From Planctomycetaceae bacterium (GTDB taxonomy: Bacteria; Planctomycetota; Planctomycetia; Pirellulales; Pirellulaceae): a stretch of DNA of 44,184 nucleotides. The DNA lies in contig PBTE01000138.1 of NCBI GenBank assembly GCA_002726515.1, forward strand, positions 1 to 44,184, given 5' to 3'. The first letter of the stretch is position 1, and every line of letters starts with the position of its first letter. This document shows, piece by piece, positions 1 through 7,631 of this stretch. The notes beneath the pieces are model-generated. The model was not told where the DNA came from. It was given only the letters and a program-made list of their open reading frames with translations, and did no database searches. Made by a program: the position numbers and the translations under genes.

Positions 1-91
1 AACTCAACGAGGAATCTACTCGACCCACACCCAAAAACACCAACCCAAATTCCAATGCACTCCACGCGCGCGAGCCTGTTCCTGCACCCGT
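1..91. repeat. Left copy of the ~90-bp inverted repeat bounding the locus
   Basis: These bases are the reverse complement of 44032-44121. The only difference I see is one base in an A/T run (five A here, four T in the other copy). Similarity stops at the inner edge near position 91. It may continue to the left beyond base 1, which cannot be seen. A candidate promoter lies just inside it, upstream of pseB. The role is unknown: shared upstream regulatory sequence, recombination site, or the end of a larger duplication. Confidence 0.93.
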
Positions 92-104
92 AAAAAGCTG
101 GTAT

Positions 105-132
105 TTGAGATATGCATAGAGTGTGTTATCAA
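105..132 (+). promoter_or_regulatory. Candidate promoter for the + arm (pseB operon)
   Basis: A TTGAGA box (105-110) and a TATCAA box (127-132) are separated by 16 bases. They lie about 14 bases inside the left inverted repeat and 57 bases before the pseB ATG. The -10 matches the sigma70 consensus in only four of six positions. A start site near 139 would exclude the upstream GTG at 123 as the pseB start. This is a by-eye assignment. Confidence 0.3.
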
Positions 133-188
133 CTGCCTCCCTGGGTAGTGGTCTCGCTCCTGCATTCACTTTGAAACAAGGACGTTTC

Positions 189-1220
189 ATGTCGATCTTA
201 GAAGACCGTGACGTATTGATAACTGGTGGTACTGGCTCTTTCGGGAAAAAGTGTGCCGAGATTTTGCTGCGAGAATGCCCTCCTCGTCGGCTAGTGATCT
301 TTAGCCGAGACGAACAAAAACATGTCGCCATGGCGCGGAATTTATTTCCCGTCAACAAGTTTCCCCAAGTGCGATATTTTGTGGGCGACGTTCGCGATCA
401 AGCTCGGTTGAAACGAGCAATGAATGGAATCGATTATGTGATCCACGCTGCAGCCATGAAGCATGTCGATATGGCTGAATATAACCCGCAAGAGTGCATT
501 CATACGAATATTGGTGGAGCGGAAAACGTAATCGAAACCTGCTTGAATGAAGGTGTGAAACGGGTTGTCGCTTTATCCACTGATAAAGCTGCTAGCCCCG
601 TCAATCTATATGGCGCAACGAAACTTTGTTCCGACAAATTATTTGTTGCCGCGAATTCGCTAGCAGGAGGATGTGATACCAGATTTGCCGTAGTTCGTTA
701 CGGCAACGTGTTTGGGTCAAACGGCTCCGTAGTGCCATTTTTCATGAAGGAACGAGCCAAAGGCGTGTTGCCAATTACCGACCCAGATATGACGCGTTTC
801 ATCATCACCTTGGATCAAGGCGTTCGTTTCGTGGTGAAAGCATTTGAACAAATGGAGGGCGGCGAAGTCTTTGTCCCGAAAATTCCCAGCGTCAAAATCA
901 CGGACATTGCCAAAGCGGTCGCACCAGAATGCCACTTGAAGACCGTAGGGATTCGTCCCGGGGAAAAGATGCACGAGTGTATGATCCCCCGAGATGAAGC
1001 TAGGCAGTCGATGGAATTTGACGATCATTATGTGATTAAACCCACCTTCCGGACTTGGGGAACAAAGAATAGCCATTGGGATCTGGGGCGACCTTGTGGG
1101 CGCGAGTTTTGTTACGCGAGCGACACAAATTCCGAGTGGCTGAACGTTACGCAAATCCGTAAGCTGATCGCCGAATGCGTGGATGTTCCGGCAAGCGAGC
1201 AGGTCAAACGCGCGGCATGA
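189..1220 (+). CDS. pseB: UDP-N-acetylglucosamine 4,6-dehydratase (inverting), PseB
   Basis: First step of CMP-pseudaminic acid synthesis: UDP-GlcNAc is converted, with C5 inversion, to the UDP-4-keto-6-deoxy-L-arabino sugar. It is a cytoplasmic extended SDR enzyme of 343 residues, usual for the family. The nucleotide-binding motif TGGTGSFGKK is near the N-terminus. The STDK motif and the YGATK motif place D132, K133 and Y141 at the numbering known for the inverting dehydratase FlaA1/PseB. I chose ATG 189 over an in-frame GTG at 123 because an AAGGA ribosome-binding site (178-182) precedes it and homologous sequence begins there. It heads the biosynthetic arm and pseC follows after 34 bases. 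The protein ends in Ala-Ala, like many in this locus. Confidence 0.95.
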   Translation: MSILEDRDVLITGGTGSFGKKCAEILLRECPPRRLVIFSRDEQKHVAMARNLFPVNKFPQVRYFVGDVRDQARLKRAMNGIDYVIHAAAMKHVDMAEYNPQECIHTNIGGAENVIETCLNEGVKRVVALSTDKAASPVNLYGATKLCSDKLFVAANSLAGGCDTRFAVVRYGNVFGSNGSVVPFFMKERAKGVLPITDPDMTRFIITLDQGVRFVVKAFEQMEGGEVFVPKIPSVKITDIAKAVAPECHLKTVGIRPGEKMHECMIPRDEARQSMEFDDHYVIKPTFRTWGTKNSHWDLGRPCGREFCYASDTNSEWLNVTQIRKLIAECVDVPASEQVKRAA

Positions 1221-1254
1221 AGTATTTAGTTTCCCATGAAGGCATTCAAGAACG

Positions 1255-2397
1255 ATGTTGCCCTACAGCAAACAATGGATTGACGACCAGGATGTCGCTG
1301 CGGTTGTGGAAGTCCTGCGCTCCAATTGGCTGACAACTGGTCCCAAGGTTGATGAATTCGAACAAGCGATTGCGAACTTTGTGGGCGTGCGGAAAGCGGT
1401 GGCGGTCAGCAACGGAACTGCGGCTCTGCATTGCATGATGGAAGCGTTGGGCATCGGTCCTGGTGGCGAAGTCATCGTTCCAGCAATTACCTTCGCGGCC
1501 ACGGCAAATTGCGTGGTCTACCAAGGCGGAACTCCTGTCTTCGTGGATGTCGCCCACGATACGTTGCTGATCGATCCGCAAGCGGTAGAAGCCGCGATTA
1601 CCCCAAACACGCGAGCCATAATAGCCGTCGACTTCGCTGGCCAGCCGTGCGATTACGATCGCCTGCAGGCCATCGCTGATCGCCACGGTTTGTCGCTGGT
1701 CGCGGACGCCTGCCATTCCATCGGAGGCACTTACAAGAATCGGTCGGTAGGAAATCTGGCGGAGATGACGGCGTTCAGCTTTCACCCGGTAAAGCCGATG
1801 ACAACCGGCGAAGGAGGAATGATCACAACTGACGCCCCTGATTTGGCCGCCAGTATTCGCAGTTTTCGCAATCACGGCATTGATCTCGATCACCGTCAGA
1901 GGGAACAAGCGGGCGGTTGGTTTTATCAAATGACCAAACTGGGATTTAATTATCGTCTTAGTGATTTGCAGTGCGCCCTGGGGATCAGCCAGTTGCGGCG
2001 TCTGCCGGTTTGGCTGCAAAGGCGGCAGGAAATTGCCGGGCAGTACGACAAAGCCTTTGATGCGTTGCCGGCAATCACTCCCCTGACGACCCGGCCCGAG
2101 GTTCGTCACGCGTACCATCTCTATATCGTGCGCCTCGATCCGGCAATTAATCGCCGGACAGCATTTCATGAGTTGCGACAGGCCGGTATCGGAGTCAACG
2201 TTCATTACGTTCCCGTTCATTTGCATCCGTTTTATCAGGAGCGGTTGGGAACAAACGCCGGGCTTTGTCCCGTGGCGGAAACGGCTTATGAGCAAATCAT
2301 GTCGCTGCCAGTATATCCGGCCATGAGGGCTGAAGATGTAAACCGCGTTGTCGATACAGTTTCAAAAGTAACGACTCACCAAAAGCTGGCAGCGTAA
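1255..2397 (+). CDS. pseC: UDP-4-amino-4,6-dideoxy-N-acetyl-beta-L-altrosamine transaminase, PseC
   Basis: PLP-dependent sugar aminotransferase of the DegT/DnrJ/EryC1 family. It transfers an amino group from glutamate to C4 of the PseB product. The protein has 380 residues. The cofactor lysine is in FSFHPVKPMTTGEGG (K180). The NGTAALH phosphate-binding stretch and the VADACHS segment are also family hallmarks. Its place directly after pseB supports PseC over other DegT-type transaminases. No strong Shine-Dalgarno is visible before the ATG. The stop codon is immediately followed by the ATG of the next gene, so the two are probably translationally coupled. The C-terminus is LAA. Confidence 0.94.
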   Translation: MLPYSKQWIDDQDVAAVVEVLRSNWLTTGPKVDEFEQAIANFVGVRKAVAVSNGTAALHCMMEALGIGPGGEVIVPAITFAATANCVVYQGGTPVFVDVAHDTLLIDPQAVEAAITPNTRAIIAVDFAGQPCDYDRLQAIADRHGLSLVADACHSIGGTYKNRSVGNLAEMTAFSFHPVKPMTTGEGGMITTDAPDLAASIRSFRNHGIDLDHRQREQAGGWFYQMTKLGFNYRLSDLQCALGISQLRRLPVWLQRRQEIAGQYDKAFDALPAITPLTTRPEVRHAYHLYIVRLDPAINRRTAFHELRQAGIGVNVHYVPVHLHPFYQERLGTNAGLCPVAETAYEQIMSLPVYPAMRAEDVNRVVDTVSKVTTHQKLAA

Positions 2398-3171
2398 ATG
2401 AAAACCGTCGCGATTGTACAAGCACGCATGGGCAGTTCCCGTTTCCCCGGCAAGATGTTGTCGCCACTTCGTGGGCGGCCGTTGATCGCGTGGACCGTTG
2501 AACGCGTACGCCGTGCGAAAACATGCGACGAAGTTGTGGTCGCAACCACAGACGCAACTGCCGACGATGAAATGGCAGCCTGGTGTGGAGCTAACGAAGT
2601 TGCCGTGTTTCGTGGTTCGGAAGACGACGTGCTTGCTAGGTTTCATGAGTGTGCCGAAGCATTCGATGCGACAACCGTCGTGCGAATCACCGGCGACTGT
2701 CCACTCCTGGATTGGCGAGTGATCGATGCGGTGGCCCAACCTTGCGTTGCAGACAGCGCCATCGACTACGCGACCAACTGCGAGCCGATGACGTATCCGG
2801 AAGGCATCAGCGCCGAAGCGATGCCGATGAGAATTTTGAAGCTGATGCACATCTGTGCAACTTTGCCCAGCCACCGTGAACATGTCACACCTTATGTGCG
2901 TTTCGCCGCTGACCGCTTTCATCACGTCGCGATTCGCGCCGAGCCGTCGTTGTCGGATGTACGACTGACGGTCGATTACCCGGAAGACCTGTTGATGATC
3001 GAACAGCTGGTCGCTGAACTGGCTGATCGTGGAATCCTGGAAACCGCCGACGTGTTCCAAGTAGTCGGGACGTTGCAGCGACATCCCGACATCGCGAAAG
3101 CTCTTGGCTTACAACAACGCGACCTTTGGCGGCAGGAGGTTGCCCGTGATGAGCAACGAAAAGCCGCCTAG
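2398..3171 (+). CDS. SpsF/PseF-type cytidylyltransferase (putative CMP-pseudaminate synthetase)
   Basis: Nucleotidyltransferase of the GT-A-like CMP-Kdo/NeuAc synthetase superfamily, 257 residues. The N-terminus carries the nucleotide-binding signature IVQARMGSSRFPGKML, and RITGDCPLLD supplies the metal-binding aspartate region. The family includes Bacillus SpsF, which lies with SpsE (PseI-like) and SpsG (PseG-like), the same set as here. The expected role is activation of the finished nonulosonate with CTP. The start directly abuts the pseC stop, and the 3' end overlaps pseG by 23 bases. I leave the symbol empty because SpsF-type proteins differ from canonical PseF. It ends in KAA. Confidence 0.85.
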   Translation: MKTVAIVQARMGSSRFPGKMLSPLRGRPLIAWTVERVRRAKTCDEVVVATTDATADDEMAAWCGANEVAVFRGSEDDVLARFHECAEAFDATTVVRITGDCPLLDWRVIDAVAQPCVADSAIDYATNCEPMTYPEGISAEAMPMRILKLMHICATLPSHREHVTPYVRFAADRFHHVAIRAEPSLSDVRLTVDYPEDLLMIEQLVAELADRGILETADVFQVVGTLQRHPDIAKALGLQQRDLWRQEVARDEQRKAA

Positions 3172-4225
3172 CCTGCTAATCCGCGCCGACGCCGACCGCA
3201 TCATCGGAACGGGACACATCATGCGCTGTCTGGCTTTAGCACAAGCTTGGCAGGCAACTGGTGGCGGCGTGCATTTTATTTCGGCGGAACTATTGGACGG
3301 ACTAGCGGCACGGTTGAGCGCCGAGAGTTTTCGCGTCACACGAGTTTCGGCCACGGTGGGAAGTCGGCAGGATGCTTTAGCAACTCGGGAAATCGTGGCA
3401 AACGAAGGCGGTTGTCTTTTTTTGGACGGCTATCAATTCGACAACGACTTCCGGCGGACGGTGAAACGGGACGCCTGGTTGTTGGGCATGATCGACGATT
3501 ACTCGCACCAAGACACTTATACTGTCGATGTGTTGCTCAACCAAAACCTCGCCATCGCGGGGACTTTATATCCGCAGCGATCATCGCACACCCAACTCTT
3601 GCTGGGCAGTTCCTACGCCTTGCTGCGGAAGGAATTCATCGAACGCCGACAACCGCCGCAAGAAGCTCCTCAGGTTGCTCGTAAAGTGTTGATCACTCTC
3701 GGTGGCTCCGATCCTGATAACGTTACGCAGAGAGTGATCCGGGCGTTGTTGCAAATCGACGATTCGCGAATGCAGGCACGTATCGTCGTTGGTGCCGGCA
3801 ATCCGCACTACCAGAGTTTGTGTGAAGAAGCCTCCCGGGCATCATTTGAATTACGTCTGGAACGCAGTACTCCGCATATGCCGCAATTGATGGCGTGGGC
3901 GGATGTCGCCGTTTCCGCTGGTGGCAGCACCTGCTGGGAACTGGCTTGCATGGGCGTGCCGCATTTGGTGCTTGTGCTCGCAGAGAATCAACTCGGCATC
4001 GCCCGAGCGTTGGATCGCGAACATGGCGATGTCAGCCTGGGTTGGTTTCATCAATGTTCCGAACAACAAATCGCGCGTCAACTGAACGTCTTGATTCACG
4101 ATCAGGCGAAGCGCCAACGATTGGCGCAGCAGGGGCAGCAATTGATTGACGGGCAAGGGGCATATCGGGTGGCTCGTGCTTTGCGGGAAGAGTATCGAAA
4201 GCGCAATGCTGGCCAGGCTGCTTGA
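3149..4225 (+). CDS. pseG: UDP-2,4-diacetamido-2,4,6-trideoxy-beta-L-altropyranose hydrolase, PseG
   Basis: GT-B-fold hydrolase that removes UDP from the 2,4-diamino-trideoxy-altrose nucleotide before condensation with PEP. It has 358 residues. The family motif IIGTGHIMRC carries the conserved histidine (H23), and VSAGGSTCWELACMGVP in the C-terminal domain is the typical nucleotide-binding loop. I chose ATG 3149 because GGCAGGAGG (3131-3139) precedes it and homology begins at LLIRADADR; an upstream in-frame ATG at 3104 would lie deep inside the preceding gene. If the locus formylates rather than acetylates N4, this enzyme would have to accept that variant; this is inference. Confidence 0.93.
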   Translation: MSNEKPPSLLIRADADRIIGTGHIMRCLALAQAWQATGGGVHFISAELLDGLAARLSAESFRVTRVSATVGSRQDALATREIVANEGGCLFLDGYQFDNDFRRTVKRDAWLLGMIDDYSHQDTYTVDVLLNQNLAIAGTLYPQRSSHTQLLLGSSYALLRKEFIERRQPPQEAPQVARKVLITLGGSDPDNVTQRVIRALLQIDDSRMQARIVVGAGNPHYQSLCEEASRASFELRLERSTPHMPQLMAWADVAVSAGGSTCWELACMGVPHLVLVLAENQLGIARALDREHGDVSLGWFHQCSEQQIARQLNVLIHDQAKRQRLAQQGQQLIDGQGAYRVARALREEYRKRNAGQAA

Positions 4226-4235
4226 GGAAGAAGGC

Positions 4236-4994
4236 ATGCGGGTTTTTTATTTAGGTAACAACTGGACGGGCTGGCAGGTCTTGCAATGGCTTCGTCAGCA
4301 AGGCGAAGAGATTGCGGGGCTGGCTTTGCATCCCGAAGTCAAACGAAAGCACGGCGATGAGATTCTCGCCGCCGCCAATCTAAACGAAGAACGTGTCTTT
4401 GACGGTTCGCAACTGCGCGATGCAGAAGTGCTGGATGCCATCCGGGAATGCCAGGCTGACGTCGCGGTATCGATTCTGTTCGACTACATCTTGAAGCCGG
4501 AATTCCTCAACATGTTTCGACACGGGGTGATCAACCTGCACCCGTCGTATTTGCCCTTTAACCGAGGGCAATATCCAAATGTCTGGAGCATCGTCGAGCA
4601 AACTCCCGCCGGAGTTACTCTCCATTACATCGACGAGAGAATCGACACCGGCGACGTCATCGCTCAGCAGATGGTTTCTGTGAAGCCAGTCGATACGGGA
4701 CTGACCCTGTATCGCAAACTCGAACAAGCAGGAGTGGAATTATTTCAACAGACCTGGCCGTCTATCCGTTCCGGAGCCCCGGCCCGATATCCTCAGAAGG
4801 GCGAAGGTAGCTGTCATCGCACGCAGGATGTTCGGCAAATCGACTGCATCCGTTTGGACGAAAAGTATACGGCGCGCGAGTTGATCGACATCCTGCGTGC
4901 CCGCACCTTCCCACCGTATGACGGAGCGTATTTCGAACAAGACGGCAAGCGGATTCATTTGCGTTTGGAGTTGATTGAAAGCGAGGCGGCCTGA
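4236..4994 (+). CDS. Formyltransferase-family protein (putative sugar N-formyltransferase)
   Basis: Protein of 252 residues with the formyltransferase fold (ArnA N-terminal/methionyl-tRNA formyltransferase superfamily). The catalytic Asn-His-Asp set is visible: INLHPSYLPFNRGQYP supplies Asn and His, and IDERIDTGDVI supplies the Asp-Gly pair. It is shorter than a tRNA formyltransferase and embedded among pse genes, so it probably transfers formyl from N10-formyl-tetrahydrofolate to an amino-sugar nucleotide. ATG 4236 is preceded by GAGGAAGAAGG and gives the usual start MRVFYLGNNW; ATG 4206 is an alternative overlapping pseG. It stands where PseH would be expected. Substrate assignment is inference. 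Confidence 0.8.
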   Translation: MRVFYLGNNWTGWQVLQWLRQQGEEIAGLALHPEVKRKHGDEILAAANLNEERVFDGSQLRDAEVLDAIRECQADVAVSILFDYILKPEFLNMFRHGVINLHPSYLPFNRGQYPNVWSIVEQTPAGVTLHYIDERIDTGDVIAQQMVSVKPVDTGLTLYRKLEQAGVELFQQTWPSIRSGAPARYPQKGEGSCHRTQDVRQIDCIRLDEKYTARELIDILRARTFPPYDGAYFEQDGKRIHLRLELIESEAA

Positions 4995-5704
4995 TGATCT
5001 CGCAACCTAACTACATCGTCGCCGGTTGCAAGCCGTGGAACAGCCGTGTTTTTGAACAGCTAATCCGGCCCTTGCCGGGCAGATGGCAGTTTGTTTCTTC
5101 GCCGCCGCAATTGACCGAAGAACTGGTTGCCGGGGTCGAACCGCGTTACCTGTTCTTTCTGCATTGGTCGTGGATCGTACCAGCCGCGTTGGTGGAGAAC
5201 CGGGAGTGCGTTTGCTTTCACATGACTGACGTGCCCTATGGCCGTGGCGGCAGTCCGCTGCAAAACCTGATCGAACGCGGCCATCGTTCGACCATGCTGA
5301 CCGCGTTGCGGATGACGGAACAACTGGATGCAGGGCCGGTCTATGTGAAACAGCCTCTATCACTGGAAGGCGGGGCGGAAGAGATTTATCTGCGGGCGAC
5401 AGAGCTTTCCGCAAAGATGATCGAGGAAATTGTGGAAACTCAGCCGGAGCCTCAGCCACAGCAGGGCGATCCGGTTGTGTTTGTTCGTCGCAAGCCGGAG
5501 CAGAGCGAAATAACCTCGCCGGAGTCGCTGTTCGGTTTGCACGATTTCATTCGCATGTTAGATGCCGACGGCTATCCGACGGCTTTTTTCGAGCGCGACG
5601 GCTTTCGTTATGAGTTTCGCCGATCGGCGCTCTACGACGGCCGGATTCAGGCGGACGTTTACATCACGAAAACTGATGAGGAAGAGTCGCCTTGGCCACT
5701 TTAG
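4994..5704 (+). CDS. Divergent formyltransferase-like protein, catalytic Asn replaced
   Basis: Protein of 236 residues that resembles the formyltransferase fold only in its core. VCFHMTDVPYGRGGSP aligns with the usual INxHPSLLPxxRG segment: the His is kept but the Asn is replaced by Cys. The aspartate loop is present as EQLDAGPVY. The C-terminal third is rich in charged residues and has no domain I recognise. It overlaps the preceding formyltransferase by the ATGA junction at 4994, which implies coupled translation and a shared task. It may be a second formyltransferase with altered chemistry, a partner subunit or a sugar-binding paralog. I cannot say which. Confidence 0.65.
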   Translation: MISQPNYIVAGCKPWNSRVFEQLIRPLPGRWQFVSSPPQLTEELVAGVEPRYLFFLHWSWIVPAALVENRECVCFHMTDVPYGRGGSPLQNLIERGHRSTMLTALRMTEQLDAGPVYVKQPLSLEGGAEEIYLRATELSAKMIEEIVETQPEPQPQQGDPVVFVRRKPEQSEITSPESLFGLHDFIRMLDADGYPTAFFERDGFRYEFRRSALYDGRIQADVYITKTDEEESPWPL

Positions 5705-6372
5705 TAATAGCTGCGCATCCCGACGATGAGGTCCTCGGCTGCGGTGGAACGATGGCTCGCTTATCCGCCGAAGGTGAAGACGTTTATATTGCCATTTTGG
5801 GCGAAGGGATCACATCACGCTACGACGATCGTGCCAGTGCCGACAAGGAAGCGATTGCCGCTTTGCACCAACGCAGTCGTAAAGCGGCGGAATTAGTCGG
5901 TGCGAAAGACTTATTCATGTACAGCCTGCCAGACAACCGTTTCGATTCCCGGCCGCTGTTGGAAGTGGTGAAAACTATCGAAGAGTTAGTCGAACGATTG
6001 CAGCCGGGGACGGTTTACACGCAACACGGCGGTGATTTGAACATCGACCATGTAGTTACCTACCGGGCAACGTTGACCGCCACGCGGCCGATGGCCGGAA
6101 TCTGTGTGCGTCGTGTTTATTCCTACGAAGTCGCCTCTTCCACCGAGTGGGCGTTCCAGCAATTCGCGCCCGCGTTTCATCCACAAAAATTCGTCGATAT
6201 TTCAGAAACTTTGGAAACAAAAATCGAGGCCATGCAAACCTATGCAAGCGAAGCCCGCCCGTTTCCCCACCCGCGTTCTCCCGAGTCATTACGGGCGATC
6301 GCCACACGTTGGGGAACACAAGTTGGGCTTGCTGCCGCAGAAGCGTTCTGTGTAGTTCGGGATATTAGTTGA
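5692..6372 (+). CDS. PIG-L/LmbE-family N-deacetylase
   Basis: Zinc-dependent amidohydrolase of 226 residues. The N-terminal AAHPDDEVLGCGGT motif (PDDE) and the later NIDHVVTYR segment supply the metal ligands seen in LmbE/PIG-L/MshB proteins. It probably removes an N-acyl group from a sugar or sugar nucleotide. The start is TTG at 5692, inside the end of the previous gene, with GAGGAAGAG (5678-5686) as ribosome-binding site; no in-frame ATG lies before the catalytic motif. The genes from pseC to here abut or overlap, except for the 10-base gap before 4236. Together with the formyltransferases it suggests acetyl-for-formyl exchange on an amino sugar; this is inference. Confidence 0.85.
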   Translation: MATLVIAAHPDDEVLGCGGTMARLSAEGEDVYIAILGEGITSRYDDRASADKEAIAALHQRSRKAAELVGAKDLFMYSLPDNRFDSRPLLEVVKTIEELVERLQPGTVYTQHGGDLNIDHVVTYRATLTATRPMAGICVRRVYSYEVASSTEWAFQQFAPAFHPQKFVDISETLETKIEAMQTYASEARPFPHPRSPESLRAIATRWGTQVGLAAAEAFCVVRDIS

Positions 6373-6413
6373 TTTAGACACGTGTGTAACAAGTATTCAA
6401 AAGGAATGACCCA

Positions 6414-7463
6414 ATGACGCATATCGAAATCGCGGGACGACGGATCGGACCTGGAGAACCGACTTATATCATCGCGGAAATGTCCGCCAATCACGGACAT
6501 GATTTTGACCAGGCAGTTGAGCTCATCCGTACAGCGAAAGACTGCCGTGCTGACGCGATCAAAATGCAGACATACACGCCGGATACCATGACGATTGATT
6601 GTGACAATGAGTACTTTCAAGTCGGCAAAGGCACGATCTGGGAAGGTCGGGTGTTGCACGAGCTATACGGCGAAGCCTACACACCTTGGGAATGGCAGCC
6701 AAAACTGAAACAGGTCGCTGAAGATCTGGGGATGCATTGTTTTTCCACGCCCTTCGATAATTCGGCCGTCGATTTTCTGGAGGAGATGGACGTCCCGGTA
6801 TTCAAGGTAGCATCGTTTGAAGTCGTCGACCTACCGTTGTTGCGCCGCATCGCGGCTGCGGGTAAGCCCGTCATCATGTCCACAGGCATGGCATCGCTTA
6901 GCGAGATCTCGGACGCAGTCACGACGTTGCGCGAAGGTGGCGTAAGAGATTTAGCGTTGCTGAAATGCACGAGTGCCTATCCCGCCTCGCCAACAGGAAT
7001 GAATCTACGCACGATTCCGCATCTAGCCGAAGCATTCGGTGCTCCGGCCGGATTGTCTGATCATACACTCGGCATCTCCGTGCCTGTTGCTTCGATTGCT
7101 TTAGGCGCCTGTATCGTAGAAAAACATTTCACGCTGTCCCGCGAAATGAAAGGCCCTGATAGTGCCTTTTCTTTGGAGCCGCACGAATTCAAAGAAATGG
7201 TCTCTGCGATCCGCACTACTGAAAAAGCGTTGGGGTCGGTGAATTACGGCATCACGGGAGAGGAAACGAGCAGTCGTGTATTTCGGCGATCGTTGTTCGT
7301 AGTCAAAGATGTGCGTTGCGGTGAAGAGCTTACCCCGGAACACATCCGAGTGATTCGTCCCGGACATGGCTTGGCTCCTAAATACTTGCCGGAAGTTCTG
7401 GGACGCCGAGCGAGTGAGAACATTCAACGTGGTACGCCGTTGTATTGGCGGCATGTTGCCTAG
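6414..7463 (+). CDS. pseI: Pseudaminic acid synthase, PseI
   Basis: PEP-dependent condensing enzyme of the NeuB family: 6-deoxy-AltdiNAc (or an N-acyl variant) plus PEP gives pseudaminic acid. It has 349 residues. The N-terminal NeuB TIM barrel shows YIIAEMSANHGHDFDQA, KMQTYTPDTM, STGMASL and EKHFTLSREMKGPDSAFSL. A C-terminal antifreeze-like SAF domain follows from about residue 290. The PDSAFS form, rather than PDHxAS, is what I associate with PseI instead of NeuB/LegI. AAAGGA upstream serves as ribosome-binding site. It closes the pse cluster. Confidence 0.94.
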   Translation: MTHIEIAGRRIGPGEPTYIIAEMSANHGHDFDQAVELIRTAKDCRADAIKMQTYTPDTMTIDCDNEYFQVGKGTIWEGRVLHELYGEAYTPWEWQPKLKQVAEDLGMHCFSTPFDNSAVDFLEEMDVPVFKVASFEVVDLPLLRRIAAAGKPVIMSTGMASLSEISDAVTTLREGGVRDLALLKCTSAYPASPTGMNLRTIPHLAEAFGAPAGLSDHTLGISVPVASIALGACIVEKHFTLSREMKGPDSAFSLEPHEFKEMVSAIRTTEKALGSVNYGITGEETSSRVFRRSLFVVKDVRCGEELTPEHIRVIRPGHGLAPKYLPEVLGRRASENIQRGTPLYWRHVA

Positions 7464-7631
7464 AACAACGCCTTTTGGGCACGAGAACAAAGCTATGGCT
7501 GCATTGCAACAACTGAGCAAGCGTGCGGAGGATCTTGAACCTAGTGCAACGTTAGCAATCGCTGCGGAGACTCCCTTAGCGTGGTCGCTGATAAGGTGAG
7601 AAAAAGATCTCAAGGAGAGAGCCAAGCCGAC

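Noticed and set aside
123..188. N-terminal extension of PseB from GTG 123
   Set aside because: ATG 189 has AAGGA upstream, starts at the conserved part, and gives D132/K133/Y141 numbering as in known PseB.
1246..2295. Long - strand ORF (349 codons) opposite pseC
   Set aside because: It is antisense to a clear aminotransferase with its catalytic lysine and has no motif or ribosome-binding site.
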